Shown: piece by piece, positions 1-7,376 of the stretch
How the letters are laid out: the number at the start of each line of letters is the position of its first letter
Numbering within the stretch: position 1 is the stretch's first letter
Origin: Ferrimonas marina
GTDB lineage: Bacteria; Pseudomonadota; Gammaproteobacteria; Enterobacterales; Shewanellaceae
Assembly (NCBI RefSeq): GCF_900129905.1
Contig: NZ_FQXG01000001.1
Coordinates: 620,001 to 684,000, forward strand
Length of the DNA: 64,000 bases
Direction: 5' to 3'
Made by a program: the position numbers and the translations under genes
Notes under the pieces: generated by a model
What the model was told of the DNA's origin: nothing
The model's input: the letters and a program-made list of their open reading frames with translations, nothing else
Database searches by the model: none

Positions 1-449
1 CCACCTCACGGGGCAGGATGTGGCGGCAGGCGTAGTGCTTGGCCACGATCCCCGCCAGCAGATCCCGCTGGGTGGGGATCACCTTGGAGTCCTTGTTGGC
101 GTTCTCGTTGAGCAGATCGGAGTTGCTCTGCTCCACCAGGCCACGGATCTCCTGGTTCAGGCGGCTGGCACGTTCCCGGGCCAGGTCGCGGTCATGGCGG
201 TACTCGATGTAGGCGCGGGCCACCTCTTTTTGCGGGCCGGCCATCAGTACGTTTTCCACCGCGTCCTGGATATCCTGGATCGCCACCTTTTCCTCATTAG
301 CCAGTTGGGCAGCGACGGTATCGGCCACCTGTTGCGCATAACGGGCATCGCCACAGCCTACTGCTGCCGCTGCCTGCAAAACCGCTTGTTTGATGCGTTC
401 ACCGTCGAAGGTTGAGCGGCATCCATCCCGCTTAATGACCACTGGCATT
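1..449 (-). CDS. nrdD: Anaerobic ribonucleoside-triphosphate reductase, N-terminal part (runs off the left edge)
   Basis: NrdD is the glycyl-radical enzyme that reduces ribonucleoside triphosphates to deoxy forms without oxygen. Only the first 149 codons are present. The N-terminus reads MPVVIKRDGCRSTFDGERI, the start of the ATP-cone allosteric domain. It continues into ENVLMAGPQKEVARAYIEYR and NENANKDSKVIPTQRDLLAG, which match the class III family closely. The ATG at 449 is preceded by AGGAG at good spacing. Catalytic cysteines and the glycyl-radical site lie outside the window. Two NrdR boxes and an FNR-type box sit upstream, as expected for an anaerobically induced dNTP gene. nrdG is presumably beyond the left edge. 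Confidence 0.95.
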
Positions 450-484
450 CGTGTTTCTCCTATGAATGAGGTTTTTGAGCTGGA

Positions 485-500
485 ACACCATATCTGGTGA
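485..500. promoter_or_regulatory. NrdR box 1 upstream of nrdD
   Basis: The palindrome ACACCATATCTGGTGA resembles the NrdR consensus (acaCwATATATwGtgt). It lies 31 bp from the second box, about three helical turns, which is the usual spacing for cooperative NrdR binding. NrdR represses ribonucleotide reductase genes when dATP/ATP levels are high. Confidence 0.8.
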
Positions 501-515
501 CCAATAATTGTTCTG

Positions 516-531
516 ACACAATATATAGTGC
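516..531. promoter_or_regulatory. NrdR box 2 upstream of nrdD
   Basis: ACACAATATATAGTGC is a near-perfect NrdR box. It is phased with the weaker box at 485-500 and lies about 70 bp upstream of the nrdD start codon, where it could block the promoter. Confidence 0.88.
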
Positions 532-563
532 GCACATTCAACACTGTCTGCCCAGTCACGACC

Positions 564-577
564 GTGATCCGGATCAA
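564..577 (-). promoter_or_regulatory. FNR-type box upstream of nrdD
   Basis: Read on the minus strand this is TTGATCCGGATCAC, 9 of 10 matches to the FNR/ANR consensus TTGATnnnnATCAA. It is about 115 bp upstream of the nrdD start and just upstream of the NrdR boxes. That order (activator distal, repressor proximal) suits an oxygen-limited reductase gene. The assignment rests on the motif only. Confidence 0.55.
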
Positions 578-790
578 CAAAGCAGCGGATGGCTGCCAAC
601 GGCTTAGAATGCGAACAGAGATTGGCGACGGAGTAATCGGCCGCTCGAGAAGGCGGCGAACTATAGCCAAAGGCCCCTTCCAGATCACCCCAAAACACCG
701 GATACTTGGGTCCGATCACCCTTGGCAAAGATCAAGCTTGATCTGCCATTTTCTTTTCCCAATGACCAAGACAAAGGAGCGGGTTGCCCG
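578..790. other. Divergent intergenic region between nrdD and mtfA
   Basis: About 340 bases separate the nrdD and mtfA starts (450-790). Outside the NrdR and FNR boxes I see no convincing gene. A reading frame through 722-790 continues in phase into mtfA from a TTG, but it has no family resemblance and no ribosome site, so I treat it as untranslated. Confidence 0.5.
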
Positions 791-1579
791 GTGCTGAAGT
801 GGTTCACACGTCGTCCCAGCCAGGATGAAAAAGGCCGTGAACGGCTGTGGCAAAACTATCTGCAAAACCTGCCCATCCTGACCGGCTTGTCGGAGCAGGA
901 GCAGCGGACGCTGATCGCCCTGGCCCAGCGGTTTATGGCGCAAAAGCGATTCGTTGCCGGCCCGGGTGTGGAGCTGGATGAGGCCACCTGCATCTACACC
1001 TCTCTGATGGCGGCACTGCCAGTGTTGCACCTGGGGCTGGAGGCCTATGCCACCTTCTACGAGGTCACCCTCTACGGCGATGAGTTCGTGGCACCGGGCG
1101 AACGGTTGGACGAGATGGGGTTGGTGCACGACGACGCCCCCATCCTGGCCGGCGAGGCCTGGGAGCAGGGCCCGGTGCTGTTGAACCTGGTGGATCTGCA
1201 ACACAGCGGAGACTGGAGTGGCTTTAACCTGGTGGTGCATGAACTGGCCCACAAGCTGGACATGGCCAGTGGCGAAGCCAACGGCTGCCCGGCCCTGCCG
1301 GACGCGTCGCTCAAGCCGTGGCAACAGGCCCTGGATCAGGCCTATGACGCCTTGGCTGAGGCCTTCGACGCCTGCCAGGAGGATGAGGCGGCGATCGCCG
1401 CCCTGCCGATGGACCCCTACGGCCTGGAGAACAAGGTGGAGTTCTTTGCGGTTAGCTCCGAGGCGTTCTTTACCCTGCCCCACCGCCTGGCCGAGGCTTA
1501 CCCGCAGTGGTACCAGCAGCTGGCCCAGTTCTATCAGCAGGACCCACGACGGCGTGCCCCCACCGAGGCACCGGCCTGA
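791..1579 (+). CDS. mtfA: MtfA-family zinc peptidase (Mlc titration factor A)
   Basis: The 262-residue protein matches MtfA, a cytosolic zinc metallopeptidase that in E. coli binds the repressor Mlc and so affects glucose PTS expression. The zinc motif HELAHKLD (HExxH) is in the middle, inside the family signature SGFNLVVHELAHKLDMASG. Further toward the C-terminus, AVSSEAFF holds the presumed third-ligand helix, followed by FYQQDP as in the family. I chose the GTG at 791 (MLKWFTRRPSQ) because it matches the E. coli N-terminus (MIKWPWK) and follows AAGGAG. A longer start at 722 has no support. A strong terminator follows directly. Confidence 0.9.
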   Translation: MLKWFTRRPSQDEKGRERLWQNYLQNLPILTGLSEQEQRTLIALAQRFMAQKRFVAGPGVELDEATCIYTSLMAALPVLHLGLEAYATFYEVTLYGDEFVAPGERLDEMGLVHDDAPILAGEAWEQGPVLLNLVDLQHSGDWSGFNLVVHELAHKLDMASGEANGCPALPDASLKPWQQALDQAYDALAEAFDACQEDEAAIAALPMDPYGLENKVEFFAVSSEAFFTLPHRLAEAYPQWYQQLAQFYQQDPRRRAPTEAPA

Positions 1580-1582
1580 AAC

Positions 1583-1624
1583 AACAAGGGAGCGACCGGC
1601 CTGCCGACCCGTCGCTCCCTTGTT
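1583..1624 (+). terminator. Rho-independent terminator after mtfA
   Basis: A perfect 14-bp stem (AACAAGGGAGCGAC paired with GTCGCTCCCTTGTT) closes a 14-base loop. It lies four bases after the mtfA stop and ends in a short T-rich tail. Confidence 0.75.
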
Positions 1625-1653
1625 TATTCGCTGTCTTTAGGCACCTGGCTGTA

Positions 1654-1779
1654 AGCGCCTAGCGCCTAGCGCCTAGCGCCTAGCCCCCAGCGCCTAGCTC
1701 CCAGCACCTAGCTCCTAACTCCTAGCGCCTAGCTCCTAGCTCCTAGCTCCTAGCTCCTAGCGCCTAGCGCCTAGTACCC
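1654..1779. repeat. Heptanucleotide tandem repeat, about 18 copies
   Basis: Eighteen consecutive 7-bp units fill the gap between mtfA and the phosphatase gene. The commonest forms are AGCGCCT and AGCTCCT; the rest are one- or two-base variants (AGCCCCC, AGCACCT, AACTCCT, AGTACCC). The exact period over 126 bp suggests replication slippage. Many units contain CTAG, a tetramer that is rare in many bacterial genomes. The array ends five bases before the phosphatase stop codon. Confidence 0.95.
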
Positions 1780-1784
1780 AGGCC

Positions 1785-3116
1785 TCACCGAGCCATCAAG
1801 CCCATCAGCTTCTTAGCGATGTCGGTGTTGTCCTGGTAGCCGGCAAACTGCTCTGCGCCAGGGCCGTAGGCCATCACCGTCACATCCACCGCAGTGTGGC
1901 CACTGGTGGTCCAGCCGGTGTAGGAGTTGTCTGCCACCGCCTTGGAGATGGCATTGGAGAGCGTATAGCGGCCCTCGCCCGCCACCTGGCGCTCCCTGGC
2001 CTCCTCAATCGCCGCCAGTTGCGACTCGGACAGGGTCATCTTGGCGTGGTCCTGCCAGTGGCTGGCCACGCTGCGCTCCGGCTCGGCCAGCATCGCCTCG
2101 GCAATGTAGCTGGAGGTACGGGAGACCTGGTTGACCGCGGTGGGTAACCAGGCGTACTCCCCCTGGCTGCCCAGGGTCAGACCACCGGTGGAGTGATCGG
2201 CGGTGATCACCAGCAGGGTGTCCGGGTTGTCATCAACGTAGGCCTTGGCCCGCTCTACCGCCTTGGCAAAATCCTGCATCTCGCCCAAGGCGCAGCGGAT
2301 ATCGTTGGCGTGGCCACACCAGTCGATCTGGCTGCCCTCGACCATCAAAAAGAAGCCCTTATCCTGGCCATCCAGCAGCTCCAGTGCCTTGTCGGTCATC
2401 AACGACAGTCGCTTGGGCGTGTCGGTATCGATGGCAAACGGCATCCCCCGGTCTGACATCAGCGCCATGGCCGGCAGCGCGTCCAGCTTGGTCATCTCCT
2501 CCAGCGACCAGGCCTGTTGGAAGCCCTGCTCCGCCAGCTGTTCGGCCAGCCCGCCCTCCTCCCTCGGGAAGTAGCGCTGACCACCGCCGATCATCAGATC
2601 CAGCATGCTTTGGTCGGCAATGCGCTTGTTGACGTACTGCTCGGCGATGATCTCGTACATACGGCGACTGGCCACATTAGCCACAAAGCCCGCCGGGGTG
2701 GCGTGGTTCACTTCGGAGGTGGCGACGACCCCGGTGTGCATGCCGGCCTTGCGGGCCTGCTCCAGCATGGTGCGCACCGGCAGCTTGTCGGTATCAACCC
2801 CCACCGCGCCGTTGTAGCTCTTAACGCCGGAGGCCAGCGCCGTAGCGGACGCCGCTGAGTCGGTAACCCAGGTGTCCTCGGCAGGATGGGTGGCCGCCAT
2901 GCCCACCAGCAGTTGGTCGAAGATGGTGGGTTCAACCTGGCGCCCAGGCTCACCGGCCCGGTCGTATCGATGGGCGGTAATGAACGCCGGCCCCATGCCA
3001 TCGCCGATCATAAAGATGACATTGTTCACCTTCGGTGCCGGGGTTGTGTTCAGACTGCTGCAACCGGACAGTGCCGCGGCAGCCACCAGGGTAGACAGGG
3101 CAAGGCGCTTGAACAT
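1785..3116 (-). CDS. Alkaline phosphatase (PhoA family), outer-membrane-type lipoprotein
   Basis: The 443-residue enzyme should hydrolyse phosphate monoesters in the periplasm. The N-terminus MFKRLALSTLVAAAALSGC is a lipoprotein signal with the lipidated Cys at 19. VIFMIGDGMG carries the first metal-binding Asp. DSAASATALASG contains the nucleophile serine. ITADHSTGGL and TSGHTAVDV hold metal-binding Asp and His residues. The start at 3116 is preceded by AGGAAG, and a longer frame to 3182 only adds residues before the signal peptide. A PHO-box-like element sits just upstream. It diverges from the PPP phosphatase gene, so two phosphatases share this intergenic region. Confidence 0.92.
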   Translation of the reverse strand: MFKRLALSTLVAAAALSGCSSLNTTPAPKVNNVIFMIGDGMGPAFITAHRYDRAGEPGRQVEPTIFDQLLVGMAATHPAEDTWVTDSAASATALASGVKSYNGAVGVDTDKLPVRTMLEQARKAGMHTGVVATSEVNHATPAGFVANVASRRMYEIIAEQYVNKRIADQSMLDLMIGGGQRYFPREEGGLAEQLAEQGFQQAWSLEEMTKLDALPAMALMSDRGMPFAIDTDTPKRLSLMTDKALELLDGQDKGFFLMVEGSQIDWCGHANDIRCALGEMQDFAKAVERAKAYVDDNPDTLLVITADHSTGGLTLGSQGEYAWLPTAVNQVSRTSSYIAEAMLAEPERSVASHWQDHAKMTLSESQLAAIEEARERQVAGEGRYTLSNAISKAVADNSYTGWTTSGHTAVDVTVMAYGPGAEQFAGYQDNTDIAKKLMGLMAR

Positions 3117-3130
3117 CACTCGCTTCCTAT

Positions 3131-3148
3131 GTGGCAGATTTATGACAG
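3131..3148 (-). promoter_or_regulatory. PHO-box-like element (PhoB site) upstream of the alkaline phosphatase
   Basis: On the minus strand the sequence is CTGTCATAAATCTGCCAC, a 7-4-7 arrangement very close to the PhoB consensus (CTGTCATAwAwCTGTCAy). It is only 15 bp from the start codon, closer than usual. It would imply a very short leader or a chance match. Confidence 0.5.
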
Positions 3149-3279
3149 GCGGCAAGCCTATCGTCTCACCGACAAATTGCAAGACATCGGCGTTTCAGCC
3201 CCTGTGTTTTCTTATCTTTGCCGGCAAAAGGAAACTTATTTTATGCCAATTCAACCGGTTGTGAGTTAGCCTTAAGGCT

Positions 3280-3999
3280 ATGAGCGGTTCTCACTTTGCC
3301 CAGCTGACCTGCCAGGGACGCGCCTTCTTCGTCGGCGATCTCCATGGCGAATTTGGACAACTGCAGCGCCTGTTGCGCCAGCAGGGGTTCGATCCGTCCG
3401 CCGGCGACCGGGTGTTCAGCGTCGGCGATCTGCTCGACCGCGGGCCCGATAACCTCAACTGCCTGCGGCTGTTGCAGGAACCTTGGTTCCATGCGGTTCA
3501 GGGTAATCACGAAGCGATGCTGGTGGGGGCCATGGCGGGGGATCACAAGCTGCGGGATCTTTGGCTTACCGCCGGTGGTGACTGGTTTGATGAGCTCACT
3601 CCGGAGCAGCAGGATGAGGTGATCAGCCTGACCCAACACAAGGTGAAGGCGCTGCCACTGGTGCTGGAGGTGGCCCTGCCCAGGCTGAACGCCAAAATTG
3701 GCGTGCTCCATGCGGAGTCCCCCTGCGACAGCTGGAACGGATTAAAGAAGCAGGCCAAGCGGGGCCTGGACGAGCGTCAGCAGGCGATCTGTCAGTGGTC
3801 ACGGGAAACCCTGGGTAAGATGGCCCGTGGGGTCTACCCTGACCGTCTGTCCGGCATCGACGCCCTGGTGCTGGGCCACACCCCACAGCCGATTCTGCGC
3901 AGTCATGGCAACCGGGTCTGGCTGGATACCGGCGCTGGCTACCCCAAGGGGCACCTGTCGGTGCTCAGTGACGAACAGGTACTGGAGATCCTGCGCTAG
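3280..3999 (+). CDS. PPP-family metallophosphatase (PrpA/PphA-like serine/threonine phosphatase)
   Basis: This 239-residue cytosolic protein has the three phosphoesterase signatures of the PPP family in order: GDLHG near residue 19, GDLLDRGP near 49 and GNHE near 75. Metal-ligand histidines follow in VLHAE and LGHTP. The size and motif order match bacterial PrpA/PrpB, which dephosphorylate phosphoproteins and, in enterics, signal protein misfolding. Lambda-phosphatase-like or Ap4A-hydrolase-like activity cannot be excluded, but the length is closer to PrpA. The start has only a weak ribosome site. Confidence 0.85.
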   Translation: MSGSHFAQLTCQGRAFFVGDLHGEFGQLQRLLRQQGFDPSAGDRVFSVGDLLDRGPDNLNCLRLLQEPWFHAVQGNHEAMLVGAMAGDHKLRDLWLTAGGDWFDELTPEQQDEVISLTQHKVKALPLVLEVALPRLNAKIGVLHAESPCDSWNGLKKQAKRGLDERQQAICQWSRETLGKMARGVYPDRLSGIDALVLGHTPQPILRSHGNRVWLDTGAGYPKGHLSVLSDEQVLEILR

Positions 4000-4049
4000 C
4001 CCTGCCCATCATCCCCTCTTGCTAAGACCCATAAGGAAGCCCCTGCACC

Positions 4050-4583
4050 ATGGAACTGGAGACCGAACGCCTGCGCCTGCGACAGTGGCAACACACCGAT
4101 TTCGAAGCCTATGCGGCGCTGTGTGCGGATCCCGAGGTGATGCGCTACCTGGGTGGCGACGTGATGAGCCGGGAGGACGCCTGGCGCCACCTGGCGATGA
4201 TCGCCGGGCACTGGAGCTTACTCGGCTTCGGCCACTGGGCGGTAGAACACAAGGCCAGCGGCCACTGCATCGGTCGGGTTGGCTTTTTGCAACCACAGGG
4301 TTGGCCAGGCTTTGAACTGGGCTGGACCATCGCACCGGCCTATCAGCGCCAGGGCTTGGCCTTTGAGGCCGCCAGCGCTGCCTTAAAGTGGGGCTTTGGC
4401 CACACCGACCGTCAGCAGATCATCAGCATCATCCACCCGGATAACCGGGCCTCCAAGGCACTGGCAATGAAACTGGGGGAGCACTACCTTCGTAAAGACG
4501 TGGTGCGTGGCATCTCGGTGGAGATCTACGGCATCGACCGGGACCAGTACCTTGCCCAGCGGCACTCCCCTGCTGAGCGGTGA
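4050..4583 (+). CDS. GNAT N-acetyltransferase (RimJ/RimL-like)
   Basis: A 177-residue protein of the acetyltransferase_3 group. It opens with LETERLRLRQWQHTDFEAYA, the typical start of RimJ/RimL relatives. IGRVGFL and ELGWTIAPAYQRQGLAFEA contain the acetyl-CoA-binding Q/RxxGxA segment, and the NRASKALAMKLG helix follows. The substrate (a protein N-terminus or a small amine) cannot be told. AAGGAAG precedes the ATG. It lies downstream of the phosphatase in the same direction with a 50-bp gap, so co-transcription is possible. Confidence 0.88.
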   Translation: MELETERLRLRQWQHTDFEAYAALCADPEVMRYLGGDVMSREDAWRHLAMIAGHWSLLGFGHWAVEHKASGHCIGRVGFLQPQGWPGFELGWTIAPAYQRQGLAFEAASAALKWGFGHTDRQQIISIIHPDNRASKALAMKLGEHYLRKDVVRGISVEIYGIDRDQYLAQRHSPAER

Positions 4584-4679
4584 AAAACCGAACGGAATAT
4601 TTTCAGCTAACACTTGTGCGCCGAACTTGGCTACTGCTAGGATGGCGGGGCTTGAACTAAGAACGTAGAAGGAAAGCGC

Positions 4680-5327
4680 ATGTCCACCCAGGCCTACTCT
4701 CTCGGCGAAGAGATCGCCAACGCAGTCACCCATGGCCTCGGCGTCGCCGCCGCTATTGTCGGGCTCACCCTGATGCTGACCAAGGCGCTGCCGGTGTTAG
4801 ACCCGGTGGAGATCGCCGCCATCAGTGTTTACGGCGGCACCATGATCCTGCTGTTTCTCTGCTCCACCCTCTACCACAGCCTGCATCACCCCGGTGCCAA
4901 GGCGGTGTTTAAGAAGCTGGATCACTGCGCCATCTACCTGCTGATCGCTGGCAGCTACACCCCCTTTATGATGATCGCCCTGGACAATACCGTGTCCAAT
5001 GGCCTGCTAATGGTGATCTGGCTGATGGCGTTGGCGGGGGTGATGTTCAAGGCGTTTTTTGTCCACCGCTTTAAAGCGCTGGCGCTGGCCACCTACCTGG
5101 TGATGGGCTGGGCCGCCCTGGTGGTGGTGTGGCAGCTTTACCAGGTTCTGCCCCGCCCCGGCTTTTACCTGCTACTGGCCGGCGGTCTGAGCTACAGCCT
5201 GGGCACGGTGTTCTATGCAGCCAAACGACTGCCCTACACCCACGCCATCTGGCACCTGTTTGTGCTTGGCGGCGCCGCCTGCCATTGCGTTGCCGTGGCG
5301 ATGTACGTGATTCCTCCTCACGCCTGA
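4680..5327 (+). CDS. trhA: Hemolysin III / TrhA family membrane protein
   Basis: This 215-residue polytopic inner-membrane protein has seven predicted hydrophobic segments. It carries the family signatures GEEIANAVTHGLG at the N-terminus, CSTLYHSLHHP after the second segment and LDHCAIYLLIAGSYTPF before the third. The conserved His, Asp and Ser residues of this progestin/adipoQ-receptor-like superfamily probably bind metal. E. coli TrhA (YqfA) is linked to membrane fluidity; haemolysis is not a reliable function for the family. The start follows GAAGGAAAG. Confidence 0.9.
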   Translation: MSTQAYSLGEEIANAVTHGLGVAAAIVGLTLMLTKALPVLDPVEIAAISVYGGTMILLFLCSTLYHSLHHPGAKAVFKKLDHCAIYLLIAGSYTPFMMIALDNTVSNGLLMVIWLMALAGVMFKAFFVHRFKALALATYLVMGWAALVVVWQLYQVLPRPGFYLLLAGGLSYSLGTVFYAAKRLPYTHAIWHLFVLGGAACHCVAVAMYVIPPHA

Positions 5328-5442
5328 CCCTGACGCCATCTCTCATACCATGGGGGCGATGACGCCCCCCAAAAATCCAACCGGTTAAGCCTATATCGCC
5401 GCAAAAGTTTTTGTTGGCAAAGACTTATCTCATGTGCGACCC

Positions 5443-5470
5443 TTGTGACGGCTATTTTTTATGCCATACT
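5443..5470 (+). promoter_or_regulatory. Probable sigma-70 promoter of lpp
   Basis: TTGTGA (5443-5448) and CATACT (5465-5470) are spaced 16 bp apart in an AT-rich stretch about 75 bp upstream of lpp. It is the best match in the intergenic region for a strong housekeeping promoter. Confidence 0.45.
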
Positions 5471-5546
5471 TGACGGCGCAACACTTTCTTGCGATGTGCA
5501 GGTAATCTCACTCGCTTACGTTGCCGCACCGATTTAAGGAGAGGAT

Positions 5547-5810
5547 ATGAAAGCAAAACTGTTGGTCGGTTTGGCCATGAGTGGCCTGCTGTTTGGTTGT
5601 GCGAATACTGCAGACCTGGAAGCCCAGGTTTCTGAACTGTCTAACAAGGTGGACGACCTGTCCAACCAGGTTGGTAGCCTGAGCGCTCAGCACTCAGAGA
5701 TGAATTCCAACATCAATGCCACCAAGAGCGCTGCAATGGAAGCACAGCAAGAAGCTGAGCGCGCCAATGCCCGCATCGACAACATGGCATCTGGCTATCG
5801 CAAGAAGTAA
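5547..5810 (+). CDS. lpp: Major outer-membrane lipoprotein (Braun lipoprotein, Lpp)
   Basis: The 87-residue product has a lipoprotein signal (LLFGC, Cys at 18). A long heptad-patterned coiled coil follows (VSELSNKVDDLSNQVGSLS), then the C-terminal DNMASGYRKK. In E. coli Lpp the C-terminal YRK lysine is joined to peptidoglycan; the terminal lysines here can serve the same role. It is slightly longer than E. coli Lpp. A strong AAGGAGAGG ribosome site and a tight terminator fit an abundant protein. The convergent neighbour is an L,D-transpeptidase, the enzyme class that makes this link. Confidence 0.93.
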   Translation: MKAKLLVGLAMSGLLFGCANTADLEAQVSELSNKVDDLSNQVGSLSAQHSEMNSNINATKSAAMEAQQEAERANARIDNMASGYRKK

Positions 5811-5827
5811 CTGCGAAGCTGATACGC

Positions 5828-5855
5828 AAAAAGGCTCCCAAGTGGGAGCCTTTTT
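5828..5855. terminator. Terminator between lpp and the L,D-transpeptidase gene
   Basis: AAAAAGGCTCCC, loop AAGT, GGGAGCCTTTTT: a 12-bp stem with a T-run on the plus strand and, by symmetry, on the minus strand. It can terminate both convergent genes. Confidence 0.9.
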
Positions 5856-5903
5856 TCATGGAGCCTTCTTTGAGGGTGCCGGTTGTCCCGGCAGCCACAC
5901 GCC

Positions 5904-6797
5904 TTACTGCAGGCGCTGGGGCAAGCCGGATTGCTTCTGCAACGCCCGCTCCAGTTTGGCCGGGTCCGGGCTCAGGGCCTCAAGCTGCTGCTGAAGCGCC
6001 TTGGAGACCACCAGCTCTTTATCGTCCCGATCCAGTTCCACCTGGTCCGACAGCGGCTCGTGCACCTCGATAAACCAACCGTCTGCCTCTTCCGCCAGCT
6101 TAATCGGCTCATTGATGATGGTGACCGGCTCACCCACCCGCACCATGTCGTACAGGTGTTCGATGTCCGCCGGACGCAGACGGATACAGCCAGCGGACAC
6201 CCGCATGCCGATACCGAAGTCCTGGTTGGTGCCGTGGATCAGGTACTCACCGTTGCCAAAGCCCAGTCGCAGCGCCCGGTGACCCAGTGGGTTGTCCGGC
6301 CCAGGTGGTACCACCTTGGGCAGTGCTTCACCGTTCTCTTCCAGCCACTTACGTCGGGTGGTGGCGGTCGGCGTCCAGGTCGGGTCCTTGCGCATCTGGC
6401 TGATGCGGGTGGTGCCAATGGGCGTTTCCCGCCCTACCACGCCGATGCCAATGGGGTAGACATGAACCCGAGCACGGGCGTTATCGAAGTAGTAAAGCCG
6501 CAACTCGGCGATGTTCACCACCACCCCGCTGCGCGGTACGTCCGGCAGCAGCATCTGTGAGGGCAGTTTGATCACACTGCCTGGCGTCGGCAGCAGCGGG
6601 TCGACCTCCGGGTTGGCGGCAATCAACGCCAGCAATCCCATGTCGTACTGCTGGGCGATGTCGTCCAGGGATTGCCCCTCTTCGACGCGATGCTCCATGG
6701 CAAAACCCAACAAGCGGGTGTCTTCCTGAGGTGCCGAGTAGATGGCCGCGCGCAACGGCAACACACTCAGCATCAAAATAAACAGGGCGTAACGCAC
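5904..6797 (-). CDS. L,D-transpeptidase with LysM domain (ErfK/YbiS/YcfS/YnhG type)
   Basis: The 297-residue exported protein begins with a signal peptide (MRYALFILMLSVLPLRA). A LysM peptidoglycan-binding segment follows (EHRVEEGQSLDDIAQQYDMG through NPEVDPLLP). The YkuD catalytic domain carries HGTNQDFGIGMRVSAGCIRL, with the active Cys in SAGCIRL and the conserved His in IHGT. Enzymes of this group attach Lpp to diaminopimelate in peptidoglycan or make 3-3 cross-links. Its position tail-to-tail with lpp argues for the Lpp-anchoring role. The individual E. coli paralogue cannot be chosen from sequence alone. Confidence 0.92.
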   Translation of the reverse strand: MRYALFILMLSVLPLRAAIYSAPQEDTRLLGFAMEHRVEEGQSLDDIAQQYDMGLLALIAANPEVDPLLPTPGSVIKLPSQMLLPDVPRSGVVVNIAELRLYYFDNARARVHVYPIGIGVVGRETPIGTTRISQMRKDPTWTPTATTRRKWLEENGEALPKVVPPGPDNPLGHRALRLGFGNGEYLIHGTNQDFGIGMRVSAGCIRLRPADIEHLYDMVRVGEPVTIINEPIKLAEEADGWFIEVHEPLSDQVELDRDDKELVVSKALQQQLEALSPDPAKLERALQKQSGLPQRLQ

Positions 6798-6951
6798 TCA
6801 GTACTCTCCTAACCTTTGGAAGCGCCAGTCTACCAGCCTGCGGCGCCGAAATCCCACTCCCGCCCGGTCGACCCAGCGAATCGGTTGTAACTCTTTGAAT
6901 TTCAGTGGCAGGGTTGCCAGAATGGAGGCCAGACCGGGCCAGGATCCTGCC

Positions 6952-7368
6952 ATGATCGAGATCATCACCACCGTTTCCCTGTGGGAGCTGAGCAAGCACG
7001 CCGCCAGTTGGCTGGTGAACCTGCGCCGTGCCAAGCAGTCACGCCGGCAGGAGTCCATCGCCGCGCTGCGCCAGGTGATCCTGGCCTCACGCCAGACCCG
7101 CATCTGGCTGCAGCAACCCAGCATCTCCCCCGAGCAACAGCAAACCCTGGCCACCCTGTGGACCGAGCTGAGCTTTACCTTGAGCGATCTGGGGGTGGAA
7201 AAACTGGCCAAGCGCTGCGACCTGGCCGGGGCCCAGTGGCAGTGGTCACCCAATCAGGCACCGGAGGCGCTGGCACGGACCCAGGCGCAGCTAGCCAAAC
7301 TGGAGGGGCTGGCCCAGGCCCTGTTGGCACAACTGCAACAGGAGCATCGGCTCAGCGAATCGGCCTAG
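6952..7368 (+). CDS. Hypothetical helical protein
   Basis: Unrecognised 138-residue protein without signal peptide or clear membrane span. It is rich in Leu, Ala and Gln and looks mainly helical (QLAKLEGLAQALLAQLQQEH at the C-terminus). I chose the ATG at 6952 (MIEIITTVSLWEL), preceded by AGGAT. An in-frame ATG at 6922 is also possible. It diverges from the L,D-transpeptidase gene and converges on the rhomboid gene with 8 bp between stops. No function can be assigned. Confidence 0.6.
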   Translation: MIEIITTVSLWELSKHAASWLVNLRRAKQSRRQESIAALRQVILASRQTRIWLQQPSISPEQQQTLATLWTELSFTLSDLGVEKLAKRCDLAGAQWQWSPNQAPEALARTQAQLAKLEGLAQALLAQLQQEHRLSESA

Positions 7369-7376
7369 CGCCTCGG

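Noticed and set aside
5352-5369. GGGGGCG/CGCCCCC hairpin after trhA
   Set aside because: The stem is short and is followed by A, not T, on the plus strand, so it is not a convincing terminator.
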